Source: Iodidimonas muriae (GTDB lineage Bacteria > Pseudomonadota > Alphaproteobacteria > Sphingomonadales > Rhodothalassiaceae). From it: DNA of 64,000 nt. The notes beneath the pieces are model-generated. The model did not search any database and was not told where the DNA came from. It was given only the letters and a program-made list of their open reading frames with translations. The position numbers and the translations under genes were made by a program. Each line of letters begins with the position of its first letter. Position 1 is the first letter of the stretch. Shown here one piece after another: positions 29,754 to 40,019 of the stretch. The stretch spans positions 62,001-126,000 of the forward strand of contig NZ_BMOV01000005.1 in assembly GCF_014647255.1 (NCBI RefSeq), given 5' to 3'.

Positions 29754-32663
29754 ATGGGTCGAGATATTGAACTGCCGGATATGTTGTCTGGTGCCAGTTC
29801 CGCATTCGTCGAGTCACTCTATGATCGCTATACTGCCGATCCCCAATCGGTGGATGAAAGCTGGCGTGGTTATTTCGACCGCCTTGAAAAAGGCGCGTCG
29901 AAAGCCGCCCAGAAGCCCTCTTGGGCGCGTTCGGACTGGCCCAAATATGGTGCCGATGATCTGACGATGGCGCTTAATCCGGGGGCGGCGACAGTGGAGG
30001 CGCCAGCCAAGGCGAAAGCTGCGGCGCCTGCAGCGGATATGGATGTGCGGTCCGCCACCCTTGATTCCATCCGCGCGTTGATGATGATCCGGGCCTATCG
30101 TGTGCGCGGACATCTTCTGGCAAAGCTTGATCCTTTAGGGCTGGAAGATCGCCCCCGCCATGCAGAGCTTGCGCCGCAAACTTATGGTTTCGGTGAAGAG
30201 GACATGGACCGCCCGATCTTTATCGATCATGTGCTGGGTCTTGAAATGGCCACAGTGCGCGAGATCATCGAGATTGTGGAGCGCACCTATTGCCACCATG
30301 TTGGTGTCGAGTTCATGCACATCAATGAACCCGAAGAAAAAGCATGGATCCAAAATCGCATTGAAGGCCGCGATAAGGAAATCCAGTTCAGCCGCTTGGG
30401 TAAGCGCGCTATTTTGCGCAAGCTGATCGAGGCGGAAAATTTCGAGAAATTCCTCGGCAAAAAATATACCGGCACCAAACGCTTTGGCCTCGATGGGGCG
30501 GAAGCCATGGTGCCCGCCCTTGAAGGGGTGATCAAAACCGGCGGCCAGAACGGGGTGAAGGAAATCATCCTCGGGATGCCGCATCGCGGGCGCCTGAATG
30601 TGCTTGCGACTGTGATGCAAAAGCCATTCCGTCAGATTTTCCATGAATTCCACGGTGGTGCGGCGCACCCTGAAGAGGTGGAAGGCTCCGGTGATGTGAA
30701 ATATCATCTGGGCACCTCGTCGGATCGGGATTTCGATGGCAATGAAGTGCATTTGTCACTGTCCCCCAATCCGTCGCATCTGGAAGCGGTGGACCCGGTG
30801 GTGCTGGGCAAGGCACGTGCCAAACAGACCCAGCGTATGGATGCGGAGCGGGGCGAAGTTCTGTCGCTCTTGTTGCATGGCGATGCGGCTTTTGCCGGCC
30901 AAGGGCTGGTGGCGGAATGTCTGATGCTGTCGGGCCTGCGCGGTTATCGCACTGGCGGCACGGTGCATTTCATTGTCAATAACCAGATCGGCTTCACCAC
31001 CTCGCCGTCCTATTCGCGTTCGTCGCCTTATCCTTCCGATGTGGCGAAGATGGTGCAATCGCCGATTTTCCATGTGAATGGCGATGATCCGGAAGCTGTG
31101 GTGTTTGCCTGTAAGGTGGCAACGGAATTCCGTCAGGCTTTCAAAAAAGATGTGGTGGTGGATATGTTCTGCTATCGCCGCTTTGGCCATAATGAAGCCG
31201 ATGAACCGGCCTTCACCCAGCCTTTGATGTATGCAGCGATCAAGAAGCACACCTCTGTCACGCAGGTTTATGCCAAGCGCCTGGAAGCTGAAGGTGTTGT
31301 GACCGCCGATGAAGTGGCAGCGTGGATCGATGAATTCCATACCATGCTGGAAGAAGAATTCGAGGCCGGGAAAAACCATAAGCCGAACAAGGCCGATTGG
31401 CTGGAAGGGCGCTGGACCGGGTTTTCGCAGCCGGAAGCCACCAATCAGGCCCGCCGCGCTGAAACGGGTGTGGATGTGGCCACCTTGCGCGAAGTGGGTT
31501 CTGTGCTGACAACGATACCCGATAGTTTCAACCCTCATCGCACCTTGCGGCGTATTTTGGATGCCAAAGACCAGATGATAGAGCAGGGCACCGGGCTGGA
31601 TTGGGCCACGGGTGAAGCGCTGGCTTATGGGACATTGCTGTCCGAAGGCTATCATGTGCGTCTGTCGGGGCAGGATTCCGGACGCGGCACGTTCTCGCAA
31701 CGTCATGCGGTGTGGGTCGATCAAAAAACCGAAGAACGCTATATCCCGCTGGATATGGTGAAAAAAGGCGCCCATTTTGAAGTGCTGGACAGCCCGTTGT
31801 CTGAAGCGGGTGTGCTTGGCTTTGAATATGGCTATAGCCTTGCCGAGCCTATGGCTCTGGTTCTGTGGGAAGCGCAATTCGGTGATTTTGCCAATGGCGC
31901 CCAGGTGATCATCGATCAGTTTATCGCTTCGGGTGAAGCCAAATGGCTGCGGATGTCGGGCCTCGTGATGCTGCTGCCCCATGGCTATGAGGGCCAGGGG
32001 CCGGAGCATAGCTCGGCGCGGTTGGAGCGGTATCTGCAGCTTTGTGCCGAAGACAATATGCAGGTGGCAAACTGCACTACGCCTGCCAGCTATTTCCATA
32101 TTCTGCGCCGACAGATGCACCGGAAATTCCGCAAGCCCTTGATTATCATGACGCCCAAATCATTGCTGCGTCATAAACGGGCCACCTCCAGCCTTGCGGA
32201 TATGGGGCCGGGGTCGCAGTTCCATCGGGTGTTGCGCGATGATGCGGAAACAAAGCCCGGCACGACATTGGCGCTGAATTCCGATAAGGACATCAAGCGG
32301 GTGATTCTGTGTTCCGGCAAGGTATATTACGACCTTGTGGACGAACGGGAAGCGCGGGAGCAGACAGACAGCTATATTTTGCGCGTGGAACAGCTTTATC
32401 CCTTCCCCCATGAAACGATGGTGGCGGAATTAAAGCGCTTCAAGAACGCCAAAAGCATTGTGTGGTGCCAAGAAGAGCCAAAAAATATGGGGGCTTGGAC
32501 CTTTATCGAGCCACATCTGGAAGCTGCCATGGCAGAAGCCAATTGCGCCCATGCCCGCCCGCATTATGCTGGACGACGGCCCACAGCGTCTACGGCAACC
32601 GGTTTGGCCTCGCGCCATGCCAAAGAACAGGCGACCCTTCTCGATCAGGCGCTCACCTCATAG
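29754..32663 (+). CDS. sucA: 2-oxoglutarate dehydrogenase E1 component
   Basis: Thiamine-diphosphate-dependent decarboxylase of the 2-oxoglutarate dehydrogenase complex, 969 residues. Features include an N-terminal E2-binding segment, the HRGRLNVLATVMQKP motif, SPNPSHLEAVDPVV and the C-terminal transketolase-like part (SQRHAVWVDQ, PHGYEGQGPEHSSAR). The ATG at 29754 has a GGGAG a few bases upstream and is preferred over a TTG one codon earlier. Confidence 0.95.
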   Translation: MGRDIELPDMLSGASSAFVESLYDRYTADPQSVDESWRGYFDRLEKGASKAAQKPSWARSDWPKYGADDLTMALNPGAATVEAPAKAKAAAPAADMDVRSATLDSIRALMMIRAYRVRGHLLAKLDPLGLEDRPRHAELAPQTYGFGEEDMDRPIFIDHVLGLEMATVREIIEIVERTYCHHVGVEFMHINEPEEKAWIQNRIEGRDKEIQFSRLGKRAILRKLIEAENFEKFLGKKYTGTKRFGLDGAEAMVPALEGVIKTGGQNGVKEIILGMPHRGRLNVLATVMQKPFRQIFHEFHGGAAHPEEVEGSGDVKYHLGTSSDRDFDGNEVHLSLSPNPSHLEAVDPVVLGKARAKQTQRMDAERGEVLSLLLHGDAAFAGQGLVAECLMLSGLRGYRTGGTVHFIVNNQIGFTTSPSYSRSSPYPSDVAKMVQSPIFHVNGDDPEAVVFACKVATEFRQAFKKDVVVDMFCYRRFGHNEADEPAFTQPLMYAAIKKHTSVTQVYAKRLEAEGVVTADEVAAWIDEFHTMLEEEFEAGKNHKPNKADWLEGRWTGFSQPEATNQARRAETGVDVATLREVGSVLTTIPDSFNPHRTLRRILDAKDQMIEQGTGLDWATGEALAYGTLLSEGYHVRLSGQDSGRGTFSQRHAVWVDQKTEERYIPLDMVKKGAHFEVLDSPLSEAGVLGFEYGYSLAEPMALVLWEAQFGDFANGAQVIIDQFIASGEAKWLRMSGLVMLLPHGYEGQGPEHSSARLERYLQLCAEDNMQVANCTTPASYFHILRRQMHRKFRKPLIIMTPKSLLRHKRATSSLADMGPGSQFHRVLRDDAETKPGTTLALNSDKDIKRVILCSGKVYYDLVDEREAREQTDSYILRVEQLYPFPHETMVAELKRFKNAKSIVWCQEEPKNMGAWTFIEPHLEAAMAEANCAHARPHYAGRRPTASTATGLASRHAKEQATLLDQALTS

Positions 32664-32735
32664 CGTTTGTTTATATCGTCATCATTTAATTTTGCCGTCT
32701 AAGGCGGCCAGGGTAGAGATAAGGAGCACGATCAG

Positions 32736-34295
32736 ATGGCCGAGGAAATTCGCATCCCCAGCCTTGGTGAGTCCGTCACCGAAGCCACCATCGCCAAGTG
32801 GCTGAAAGCTGAAGGTGAAGCGGTGAAGGCTGACGAACCTGTCGCTGAACTGGAAACCGATAAAGTCTCCATGGAAGTGAACGCGCCGGTGGCGGGTGTG
32901 CTGTCTGAACGGTTGGTGGCGGAAGGCGACACCGTCGAGGTGGGGGCGCTGATCGGCAAGATCGATAAGGATGCCAAAGCGCAATCTTCTGCAGTTCCCG
33001 CTCCGAAAGCGGCGGATAGCGCCAAGGATAGCGGCGCCTCTTCTTCTGCCGATAATGCGGAATTGGTGGATGTCGTTGTTCCCGAAGCGGGGGAATCGGT
33101 GACAGAAGCCGGGCTTGGCGCATGGATGAAAGCCAAGGGCGACGCCGTTGCTGCGGATGAACCCATTGCCGAACTGGAAACCGATAAAGCGGCGATGGAA
33201 GTGAATGCACCGGTGGCCGGTGTGCTTGTCGACGTGTTGGTGGAAGAGGGCGCGACCGTTGCGCCCGGTGATGTGATTGGCCGCATTGCCAAAGGGGCAA
33301 AGGCCGGTGCCACCGCCACGGCTCAGGCCGCATCTACCGATACGCCGAAAAAGGCCGATGCTCCGGCAGCGGTATCCACAGCACAGCAAGATACCGCAGC
33401 ATCCCAGCCCATGGCCCCCGCCGTGCGCAGATTGCTCGCGGATTATAATCTGGACCCGGCCTCCATCAAAGGCACCGGCAAAGATGATCGCCTGACCAAA
33501 GCGGATGTGTTGAGCGCCATTGAAAACGGTTCGGCCCGGACCCTGACGGCGCCTGCGGCGGCGGGTGCGGCACCGGCTGCTGTGGCGGCTTCGGCCCCAC
33601 GGGAAGAGCGTGTTCCCATGACCCGGATGCGTAAGCGCATTGCCGAACGTTTGAAGGATGCCCAGAACACCGCAGCCATGCTCACCACCTTCAATGATGT
33701 GGACATGACGGCGGTGATCGAAGCCCGCAAAAAATATAAAGACCTGTTTGAAAAGAAACACGGCATCAAGCTGGGCTTCATGTCGTTCTTCGTGCAGGCC
33801 GCGGTCCTGGCCTTGCGTGAAGTGCCGGGGGTCAATGCGCGCATTGATGGCGACGAGATCGTCTATCAGAATTTCTACAATATCGGTGTGGCGGTATCCG
33901 CTCCTACCGGGCTTGTGGTGCCGGTGGTGCGCGATGCGGATGCGTTGTCTTTCGCCGATACGGAAAAAGAAATTGTCGCTTACGGCAAGAAAGCCCGCGA
34001 TGGCAAGCTGTCCATCAATGATCTCACGGGGGGCACCTTTACCATTTCCAATGGCGGTATTTTCGGATCTCTGTTGTCCACACCGATCCTGAATGCGCCA
34101 CAATCGGCCATTTTGGGGATGCACCGGATCGAAGAACGCCCTGTGGCCATCAAAGGCGAGGTGGTGATCCGGCCGATGATGTATCTGGCGCTGTCCTATG
34201 ATCATCGCCTGATTGATGGTCGGGAGGCGGTGACCTTCCTGGTGCGGATGAAGGATGCTCTTGAAGATCCCAGCCGTTTGTTGCTGGACCTTTGA
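32736..34295 (+). CDS. sucB: 2-oxoglutarate dehydrogenase E2 with two lipoyl domains
   Basis: Dihydrolipoyl succinyltransferase core of the complex. Unusually it has two tandem lipoyl domains: residues 1-78 with Lys43 in the TDKVS turn, and about 109-186 with Lys151 in TDKAA, joined by an alanine- and serine-rich linker. The E1/E3-binding domain is at 226-262 ([15 protein letters not shown]), and the catalytic domain starts near 290 and ends with [13 protein letters not shown]. coli SucB has one lipoyl domain and about 405 residues; this one has 519. A good ribosome site (AAGGAG) precedes the start. Confidence 0.93.
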   Translation: MAEEIRIPSLGESVTEATIAKWLKAEGEAVKADEPVAELETDKVSMEVNAPVAGVLSERLVAEGDTVEVGALIGKIDKDAKAQSSAVPAPKAADSAKDSGASSSADNAELVDVVVPEAGESVTEAGLGAWMKAKGDAVAADEPIAELETDKAAMEVNAPVAGVLVDVLVEEGATVAPGDVIGRIAKGAKAGATATAQAASTDTPKKADAPAAVSTAQQDTAASQPMAPAVRRLLADYNLDPASIKGTGKDDRLTKADVLSAIENGSARTLTAPAAAGAAPAAVAASAPREERVPMTRMRKRIAERLKDAQNTAAMLTTFNDVDMTAVIEARKKYKDLFEKKHGIKLGFMSFFVQAAVLALREVPGVNARIDGDEIVYQNFYNIGVAVSAPTGLVVPVVRDADALSFADTEKEIVAYGKKARDGKLSINDLTGGTFTISNGGIFGSLLSTPILNAPQSAILGMHRIEERPVAIKGEVVIRPMMYLALSYDHRLIDGREAVTFLVRMKDALEDPSRLLLDL

Positions 34296-34344
34296 TTGTA
34301 ATTCCCGATGCCTTTTGGCCGGACAGTGAAGCGGAGAATGAAAA

Positions 34345-35754
34345 ATGGCTGACGATTTTGATCTTGTGATTTTGGGCGCTGGCCCCGGTGGGTATGTGGC
34401 AGCCATTCGCGCCGCCCAATTGGGGCTGAAAACGGCCTGCGTGGAAAAGCGTGGAACCCTTGGCGGCACCTGCCTCAATGTGGGGTGTATTCCCTCAAAA
34501 GCCTTGCTGCATGCGTCGGAACTTTATGCGGAAACCAGTTCGGGGCATATGGATCAATGGGGCGTTGGCGTTGGCAAGGTGACCCTTGATCTGGACAAAA
34601 TGGTGAAAGCCAAAGACGAGTCTGTGTCCGGCCTGACCAAAGGCGTTGAGGGCCTGTTCAAAAAGAACAAGGTGGAATGGGTTAAAGGCACAGGGAAGTT
34701 CAAGAACAAGAACACCATCAGTGTTGCCCTGAGCGATGGTGGCACCCGCGAGCTGAAGGCGAAGAATGTGATTATCGCCACAGGGTCTGATGTAGCGGGC
34801 TTGCCCAATGTCACCATCGACGGAAAGCGGGTTGTCAGTTCGACCGAAGCCTTGTCGCTTCCCTCTGTGCCCAAGCATCTGGTGGTGATCGGCGGTGGCT
34901 ATATCGGGCTTGAGCTAGGCTCCGTATGGCGTCGCTTGGGGTCTGAAGTGACGGTGGTTGAATATCTTGACCGCATTTTGCCCGGCATGGATGGGGAGGT
35001 TTCGAAAAATTTCGAACGCATTCTCAAAAAGCAGGGCATGACCTTCCGTAAAAGCATGAAAGTAACCGGCGTCGAGGCTTTGAAGAATAAAGCCAAGGTG
35101 TCGGTGGAGCCGGCCAAAGGCGGCGATGCCGAGGTGATTGAAGCGGATGTGGTGTTGTTGGCGGTGGGCCGCAAACCGCATACGGACAGCCTTGATCTTC
35201 AAAATGCAGGCCTGAAAACCGATGATCGGGGACGGATCGATATCAATGACGATTTCTCGACCGATGTGCCCGGTATTTGGGCCATTGGCGATGTGGTGAA
35301 AGGCCCGATGCTGGCCCATAAGGCTGAAGATGAAGGGCTTGCTTGCGCCGAGAATATTGCCGGGCTGACCGGCATGGTGAACCATGATGTGATCCCCGGT
35401 GTTGTCTATACGATGCCGGAAGTGGCAAGCGTTGGCAAAACCGAGGAAGAGCTGAAAGCTGCGGGCGTTTCCTATTCTGTGGGGAAATTCCCGTTCATGG
35501 CCAATTCCCGCGCCAAAACCAACAAAGATACCGAAGGCTTTGTGAAGATCCTTGCTGATGCGGAAACGGATCGGGTTCTGGGCGTGCATATTATTGGCAG
35601 CCTTGCGGGGACCATGATAGCGGAAGCGGCCTTGGCGATGGAATTCGGGGCCAGCTCAGAGGATATTGCGCTGACCTGTCATGCGCATCCCACTCATCCG
35701 GAAGCGGTGAAAGAAGCGGCAATGGCCGTGCATGGTCGGGCCATCCATATCTAA
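34345..35754 (+). CDS. lpd: Dihydrolipoyl dehydrogenase
   Basis: Flavoprotein E3 that reoxidises the lipoyl groups of the 2-oxoglutarate complex. The N-terminal FAD loop GAGPGGYVAA is followed by the redox pair Cys43 and Cys48 (GGTCLNVGCIPS). The NAD-binding loop VVIGGGYIGLELG and the C-terminal catalytic His in HAHPTHPE are present. Length 469. It ends the TCA operon, and a hairpin follows the stop. Confidence 0.95.
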   Translation: MADDFDLVILGAGPGGYVAAIRAAQLGLKTACVEKRGTLGGTCLNVGCIPSKALLHASELYAETSSGHMDQWGVGVGKVTLDLDKMVKAKDESVSGLTKGVEGLFKKNKVEWVKGTGKFKNKNTISVALSDGGTRELKAKNVIIATGSDVAGLPNVTIDGKRVVSSTEALSLPSVPKHLVVIGGGYIGLELGSVWRRLGSEVTVVEYLDRILPGMDGEVSKNFERILKKQGMTFRKSMKVTGVEALKNKAKVSVEPAKGGDAEVIEADVVLLAVGRKPHTDSLDLQNAGLKTDDRGRIDINDDFSTDVPGIWAIGDVVKGPMLAHKAEDEGLACAENIAGLTGMVNHDVIPGVVYTMPEVASVGKTEEELKAAGVSYSVGKFPFMANSRAKTNKDTEGFVKILADAETDRVLGVHIIGSLAGTMIAEAALAMEFGASSEDIALTCHAHPTHPEAVKEAAMAVHGRAIHI

Positions 35755-35772
35755 AGCCCTGTTTTGAATGTG

Positions 35773-35808
35773 CTGGCCCATCCCGAAAGATCAGGCGGGT
35801 TGGGCCAG
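35773..35808. terminator. Shared hairpin terminator of lpd and the sensor kinase
   Basis: CTGGCCCATCCC (35773-35784) pairs with GGGTTGGGCCAG (35797-35808) with one mismatch. On the plus strand it is followed by a T-rich stretch. It covers the last codons of the sensor kinase on the other strand, so the two operons converge on one structure. Confidence 0.55.
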
Positions 35809-37251
35809 TTTCTCTGTTTCACATAAAACGCGGTCTTGGGGAAAGCACAGGCAAGCCGTGGTGCCTTTTCCGGGCACAGAATGCAGCCATGCCTTGCCAC
35901 CATGCAGGGCCATCAGGCGACGCACCAGCGGAAGACCGGTGCCGGTTCCCGCAGCGGACCGATCCAGATCCTTTTCTATCTGCAAAAAGGGTTCAAACAC
36001 CAGATCCTGTGCATTTTTGGGAATCCCGATGCCATGATCGGTCAGTTCTATATGATAATGCCCGTTTTCCAGCCGTGCCCGTAAGGTGATCACCGTATCT
36101 TCCGGTGAGAATTTGATGGCATTGTCCAAGAGATTGATCAAAATAATACGCAAGGCACGGCGCTCCGCCCATAGGCGGAGCGGCTCATGCTCGATATTGA
36201 GCGCCAAGGACAGATTTTTTTGCTCGGCCTTTTCTGATTGGGCCTTGAGGGTTTCCAATGCCAGTTCATGGGGGTCGAGCGCCGCTTCTCGCATTTCATA
36301 GCGCCCCGCTTCGATTTTCGAAATATCCAGAAGATTACCAATGAGTTCGAGCAAACTTTTGCCACTGTCTAAAACATAGCCCGCATAGGTACGTAAGGTT
36401 GCATGCGGGACAGATTCTTTCGCCGTTTTAATCAGTTCGCTGAAGCCGATGATGGCATTCAAGGGGGTGCGCAGTTCGTGGCTCATGACCGCAAGAAATT
36501 GCGATTTGGACCGGCTTGCGGATTCGGCCTCTTCCCGTGCTTCTTTCAGTTCTTGTGCAGATTTGCGGAATTGATCGAGCGTGCGGGCCAAGTCTCCGAA
36601 CTCGTCTTTGCGGTGCAAGCCCGAAATATGGGCGTTCAAATCACCACCGGCCAATCTGCCGACCCCATTATGTAGCCGGCCCAGATGCCGGGCCACAAAC
36701 AGCGCTGCCCCGGCGGAATAAAGGGCGGTAACCAATCCTGAAACCCATAGCAAGCTTGTCAGGGCAATTACCAAGCGGCTGTTCAAGCTGTTAACGCTTG
36801 TATCGATATTATGGATTTCTTCTGAAAACTCTGCGTTTAATTCAGGGAGTTGTCTGGAAATCTGGGCGAAAGGGGCGCGTCTATCGCCCAAGGCGGCCAG
36901 AATTTTATCAGCCGTATGAACGGTTTGTGCACAGCCTTCCCGTAAGGCAGGGTCAGAAAGAAGGCGCAAAGGGGCGCCAGCGGGACGGTCCATGATGAAG
37001 GTGCAATCTTCGCCCCATTTTTTAACGGCATGGGCCAATTGTGCCATTTCCACATGGGCGCTCTTGTTCGTTTCCGGTGCAGACAGCATGGCTGTCAGCT
37101 TGGTGACATCCCTTAAATGCTGATAGCTCAAGCGATGAAGGATGCCCCCGTCTTTCTGGATATGGGTTGCGGCTATGGCAACAAGCGTAAACGCAAAAAT
37201 AGCGCCCGCGATGGAGAAGAGGCGAGATCTTACGGAAGAGAGGGAACCCAC
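35791..37251 (-). CDS. Membrane sensor histidine kinase (HAMP, HisKA, HATPase)
   Basis: A 486-residue two-component sensor. Two membrane helices (about residues 12-30 and 160-187) frame a periplasmic domain of unknown ligand, then a HAMP region, and the HisKA dimerisation helix with phosphorylated His258 in SHELRTPLN. The ATPase part has the N box (LLDNAIKFSPED), a G1 motif DHGIGIP and GTGTGLPLVRRL. I chose the GTG at 37251 since a GGAG lies upstream and a -10-like TATAAA falls before it; earlier starts lie inside that promoter. The response regulator partner is not beside it. Confidence 0.88.
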   Translation of the reverse strand: MGSLSSVRSRLFSIAGAIFAFTLVAIAATHIQKDGGILHRLSYQHLRDVTKLTAMLSAPETNKSAHVEMAQLAHAVKKWGEDCTFIMDRPAGAPLRLLSDPALREGCAQTVHTADKILAALGDRRAPFAQISRQLPELNAEFSEEIHNIDTSVNSLNSRLVIALTSLLWVSGLVTALYSAGAALFVARHLGRLHNGVGRLAGGDLNAHISGLHRKDEFGDLARTLDQFRKSAQELKEAREEAESASRSKSQFLAVMSHELRTPLNAIIGFSELIKTAKESVPHATLRTYAGYVLDSGKSLLELIGNLLDISKIEAGRYEMREAALDPHELALETLKAQSEKAEQKNLSLALNIEHEPLRLWAERRALRIILINLLDNAIKFSPEDTVITLRARLENGHYHIELTDHGIGIPKNAQDLVFEPFLQIEKDLDRSAAGTGTGLPLVRRLMALHGGKAWLHSVPGKGTTACLCFPQDRVLCETEKLAQPA

Positions 37252-37458
37252 TGTCTTCTCCAATCTGTACCAAGTGTTACACTTATTAGGTGAAAATTTT
37301 ATATAGGGTTCCCGCCAAAACAAGTAACATTGTCGTTAAAATTCTTAACCTTTCATTATATTTCATTTGCCGCCGCTCCGAATGGCTTGCACCGTCTTCG
37401 GAACATAGGGGAAAGTGTGCCGGCGCTTTTCAGACACACAATGCCGTGAGGACGGGAT

Positions 37459-38217
37459 ATGGATATTTGGATGTTGCCATTGCTCGCCCTTGCCGGTGTT
37501 CTGGCCGGATGGTTGAATGTGTTGGCGGGGGGTGGGTCTATGGTCAGCGTGCTTGCCATGTTGTTCATGGGCATCCCCGGCCCCATTGCCAATGGCACCT
37601 TTCGCGTTGCTATTCTTGCCCAGAATTTCACGGCGGTCACATCGTTTCGCCAGCGCGGATTTTCCGATTTTCGCTTGTCGCTTTCCTTGGCGGCCGCGGC
37701 TTCTGTGGGGGCTATGGCCGGGGCGATGGTCGGGGTGCAGCTGTCGGGGCTGTGGTTTAACCGGGCCTTGGGTCTGGTGATGGTGGGGGTATTGATTTTA
37801 ATGGCGACGGATTGGGGACGCGCAACACCCCAGCCTGCTCAGGAAACGCCCGGTGGTCCGAAAAATCTGGTGCTTGGCCATATTTTAATGGTGGGAGCCG
37901 GGCTTTGGGGCGGATTCATTCAAATCGGAGTCGGGTTTATTTTCATGCCCATACTGGCCCGTGTGATGGGCATCGATCTGGTGCGGGTGAACATGCACAA
38001 GGTGTTCATTGTGATGGTCTATACCAGCATTGCGCTTTTGGTTTTTGCAAGCCAGGGAGGCGTGTTGTGGAGCGCCGGATTGGCCCTTGCCTTTGGCCAT
38101 GCCATCGGGGCCTGGCTCGGCGTGCGCAGCGCGGTTCTAAAGGGAGACAAGCTGATCCGCCGGGTTTTCATGCTGATGATTTCGGCTTTGGTGGTGAAGC
38201 TGCTATTTTTTCCCTAA
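37459..38217 (+). CDS. TSUP family (TauE/SafE) permease
   Basis: Inner-membrane transporter of the TSUP family, 252 residues with about seven or eight helices. It starts MDIWMLPLLALAGVLAGWLN and has a glycine-rich turn VLAGGGSMVSV, the family's start motif. TSUP proteins move sulfite, sulfoacetate, taurine-derived or other anions; the substrate here is unknown. A second TSUP gene follows on the same strand but is separated by about 100 bases. Confidence 0.7.
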   Translation: MDIWMLPLLALAGVLAGWLNVLAGGGSMVSVLAMLFMGIPGPIANGTFRVAILAQNFTAVTSFRQRGFSDFRLSLSLAAAASVGAMAGAMVGVQLSGLWFNRALGLVMVGVLILMATDWGRATPQPAQETPGGPKNLVLGHILMVGAGLWGGFIQIGVGFIFMPILARVMGIDLVRVNMHKVFIVMVYTSIALLVFASQGGVLWSAGLALAFGHAIGAWLGVRSAVLKGDKLIRRVFMLMISALVVKLLFFP

Positions 38218-38313
38218 TCGATAAAAGCAGCCATTGATTGCACTGCCGTTCCTTTCGGGGTACACCGAGAAAAGACTGTCCTGTCCCTCAAAATGAGAGG
38301 TCGCCCGGCCGCC

Positions 38314-39231
38314 ATGCCGTTCTATCTGCCAATCGCAGAGATGTCGCTTAACATCTTCTTGGTGATTGGGCTTGGGGTGGCCGTTGGGTTTTTGTCCGGC
38401 ATGTTTGGTGTCGGCGGCGGTTTTCTGATGACTCCCTTGCTGATTTTTTCTGGTGTCCCCCCCGCTGTGGCGGTGGCTACCGGCGCGAATCTGATCACCG
38501 CTTCGTCTGTTTCCGGGGCAATCACCCATTGGCGACGGGGCGGCGTGGATCTGAAATTGGGCGGTGTCTTGATCGTTGGCGGGGCCATCGGGTCGGTGCT
38601 GGGCGCGTGGCTTTTCACGTGGCTGGAAGCCATTGGCCAAGTGGAGTTGATGATTTCGCTTCTCTATGTGGTGTTCTTGGGCGGGATTGGCGGCTTGATG
38701 CTGTGGGAAAGCCTGTTTGCCTTGCTGCGTAGCCGCCGGGGCGGCGCCCCCCGTAAAAGACGCGCCGGACGCGGCTGGCAACACAGCCTTCCTTTCAAAA
38801 TGCGCTTTCGCAAATCGCGGCTTTATATTTCGGTTCTACTGCCTTTGGGCATCGGTGCCATTGTGGGGGTGCTGGCGGCCATTTTGGGTGTGGGCGGCGG
38901 CTTCATCATGGTTCCGGCCATGATCTATATTCTGGGGATGCCCACCAATGTGGTGGTGGGTACGTCTTTGCTGCAGATTATTTTCGTAACGGCCATCATC
39001 ACCTTATTACATTCCGTGCAAACCCAAACCGTGGATATCATTCTGACTTTGCTGTTGCTCGTGGGGGCGGTTGGCGGGGCGCAATTGGGTGCGACATTGG
39101 GAATGAAGCTGAAAGGGGAGCAATTGCGTGCCCTTTTGGCCTTGATTGTTCTGGGCGTGTGCCTGCGCATGGGCTGGGATCTGGTGAGCGTGCCAGATGA
39201 TCTCTATTCGATCATGCCGGGGGCATTATGA
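38314..39231 (+). CDS. TSUP family (TauE/SafE) permease, larger form
   Basis: A membrane transporter of 305 residues with two copies of the TSUP signature: GMFGVGGGFLMTPLL near residue 30 and ILGVGGGFIMVPAM near 195, the pattern of TSUP proteins associated with TIGR02186. The ATG at 38314 is likely since earlier codons code for a basic stretch; the frame starts at 38293. It overlaps the TIGR02186 gene by four bases, so the two are co-translated. Confidence 0.75.
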   Translation: MPFYLPIAEMSLNIFLVIGLGVAVGFLSGMFGVGGGFLMTPLLIFSGVPPAVAVATGANLITASSVSGAITHWRRGGVDLKLGGVLIVGGAIGSVLGAWLFTWLEAIGQVELMISLLYVVFLGGIGGLMLWESLFALLRSRRGGAPRKRRAGRGWQHSLPFKMRFRKSRLYISVLLPLGIGAIVGVLAAILGVGGGFIMVPAMIYILGMPTNVVVGTSLLQIIFVTAIITLLHSVQTQTVDIILTLLLLVGAVGGAQLGATLGMKLKGEQLRALLALIVLGVCLRMGWDLVSVPDDLYSIMPGAL

Positions 39232-39986
39232 GCATGCGGGGCTTCATGATCTTGTTGGCGGTGTTTTTTGGGGCATATGATGCGGCCAAGGCCGCGCCGC
39301 ATGGCCTTGTTACGGATATCAGCCGCGATATTGTTAATCTGCGCTATGATTTTTCTGGTACGGATCTGTTATTGTTCGGGGCCATTTCAGGGGCCGTGGA
39401 CAGGGAGGAACCGCTTGATCTGGTGATTAGCGTGCTTGGCCCCGCAAAAAGCATGGTGGTGCGCCGCAAGGCGCAGGTGGCGGGGGTTTGGGTCAATAAG
39501 CAGGCAGCGTCTATTCCAGAGGCTCCGGGATATTATGCCCTGACAAGCACGCGTCCCCTTGCCAATATTACCGATGCGAAAACCCTGTCGGATCTTGGGC
39601 TGGGATTGGCGAATTTACCGCTTTCCATTGTTTCGTCCGATGCCATTGAGCCTCGGGAATTTCGCGCCGGTTTTGTCCGGGCTATGGAAAAGCGCGGCCT
39701 TTATCGCTTGGATGCGGATGCTGTGACGGTTCTGGAAGGGGCGTTGTTTCGTACCAATATCCGCCTGCCAGCCAATGTACCGGAAGGGCCGTTCGAGGCC
39801 CGTGTGGTGCTGTTTTCCAACGGCGTGCCGGTTGTGGATCGCGCCTTGCATATCGAGGTGGGGAAAATCGGATTCGAGCGGGCGGTGTTCCAGTTGGCAA
39901 AGCAGCAGCCTTTGCTTTATGGCATTGCCGCTGTGCTTTTAGCCTTGTTATCGGGTTGGGCCGCGAGCCTGTTATCACGCCGTTAA
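39228..39986 (+). CDS. TIGR02186 family periplasmic protein with C-terminal anchor
   Basis: A 252-residue protein with a signal peptide (MILLAVFFGAYDAAKAA) and a C-terminal membrane helix (LLYGIAAVLLALLSGWAASLL). Family members stand in one operon with TSUP permeases, as here, and are of unknown function; they are assumed to help in anion export or to bind its substrate. Starts four bases inside the end of the TSUP gene. Confidence 0.78.
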   Translation: MSMRGFMILLAVFFGAYDAAKAAPHGLVTDISRDIVNLRYDFSGTDLLLFGAISGAVDREEPLDLVISVLGPAKSMVVRRKAQVAGVWVNKQAASIPEAPGYYALTSTRPLANITDAKTLSDLGLGLANLPLSIVSSDAIEPREFRAGFVRAMEKRGLYRLDADAVTVLEGALFRTNIRLPANVPEGPFEARVVLFSNGVPVVDRALHIEVGKIGFERAVFQLAKQQPLLYGIAAVLLALLSGWAASLLSRR

Positions 39987-40019
39987 GGTGAAGACCGTGA
40001 AAGAGCCACGGCTTTTGGC

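Noticed and set aside
30756-32120. 454-codon antisense frame over sucA
   Set aside because: Shadow of a conserved gene; no recognisable motif and the composition typical of reversed GC-rich coding DNA.
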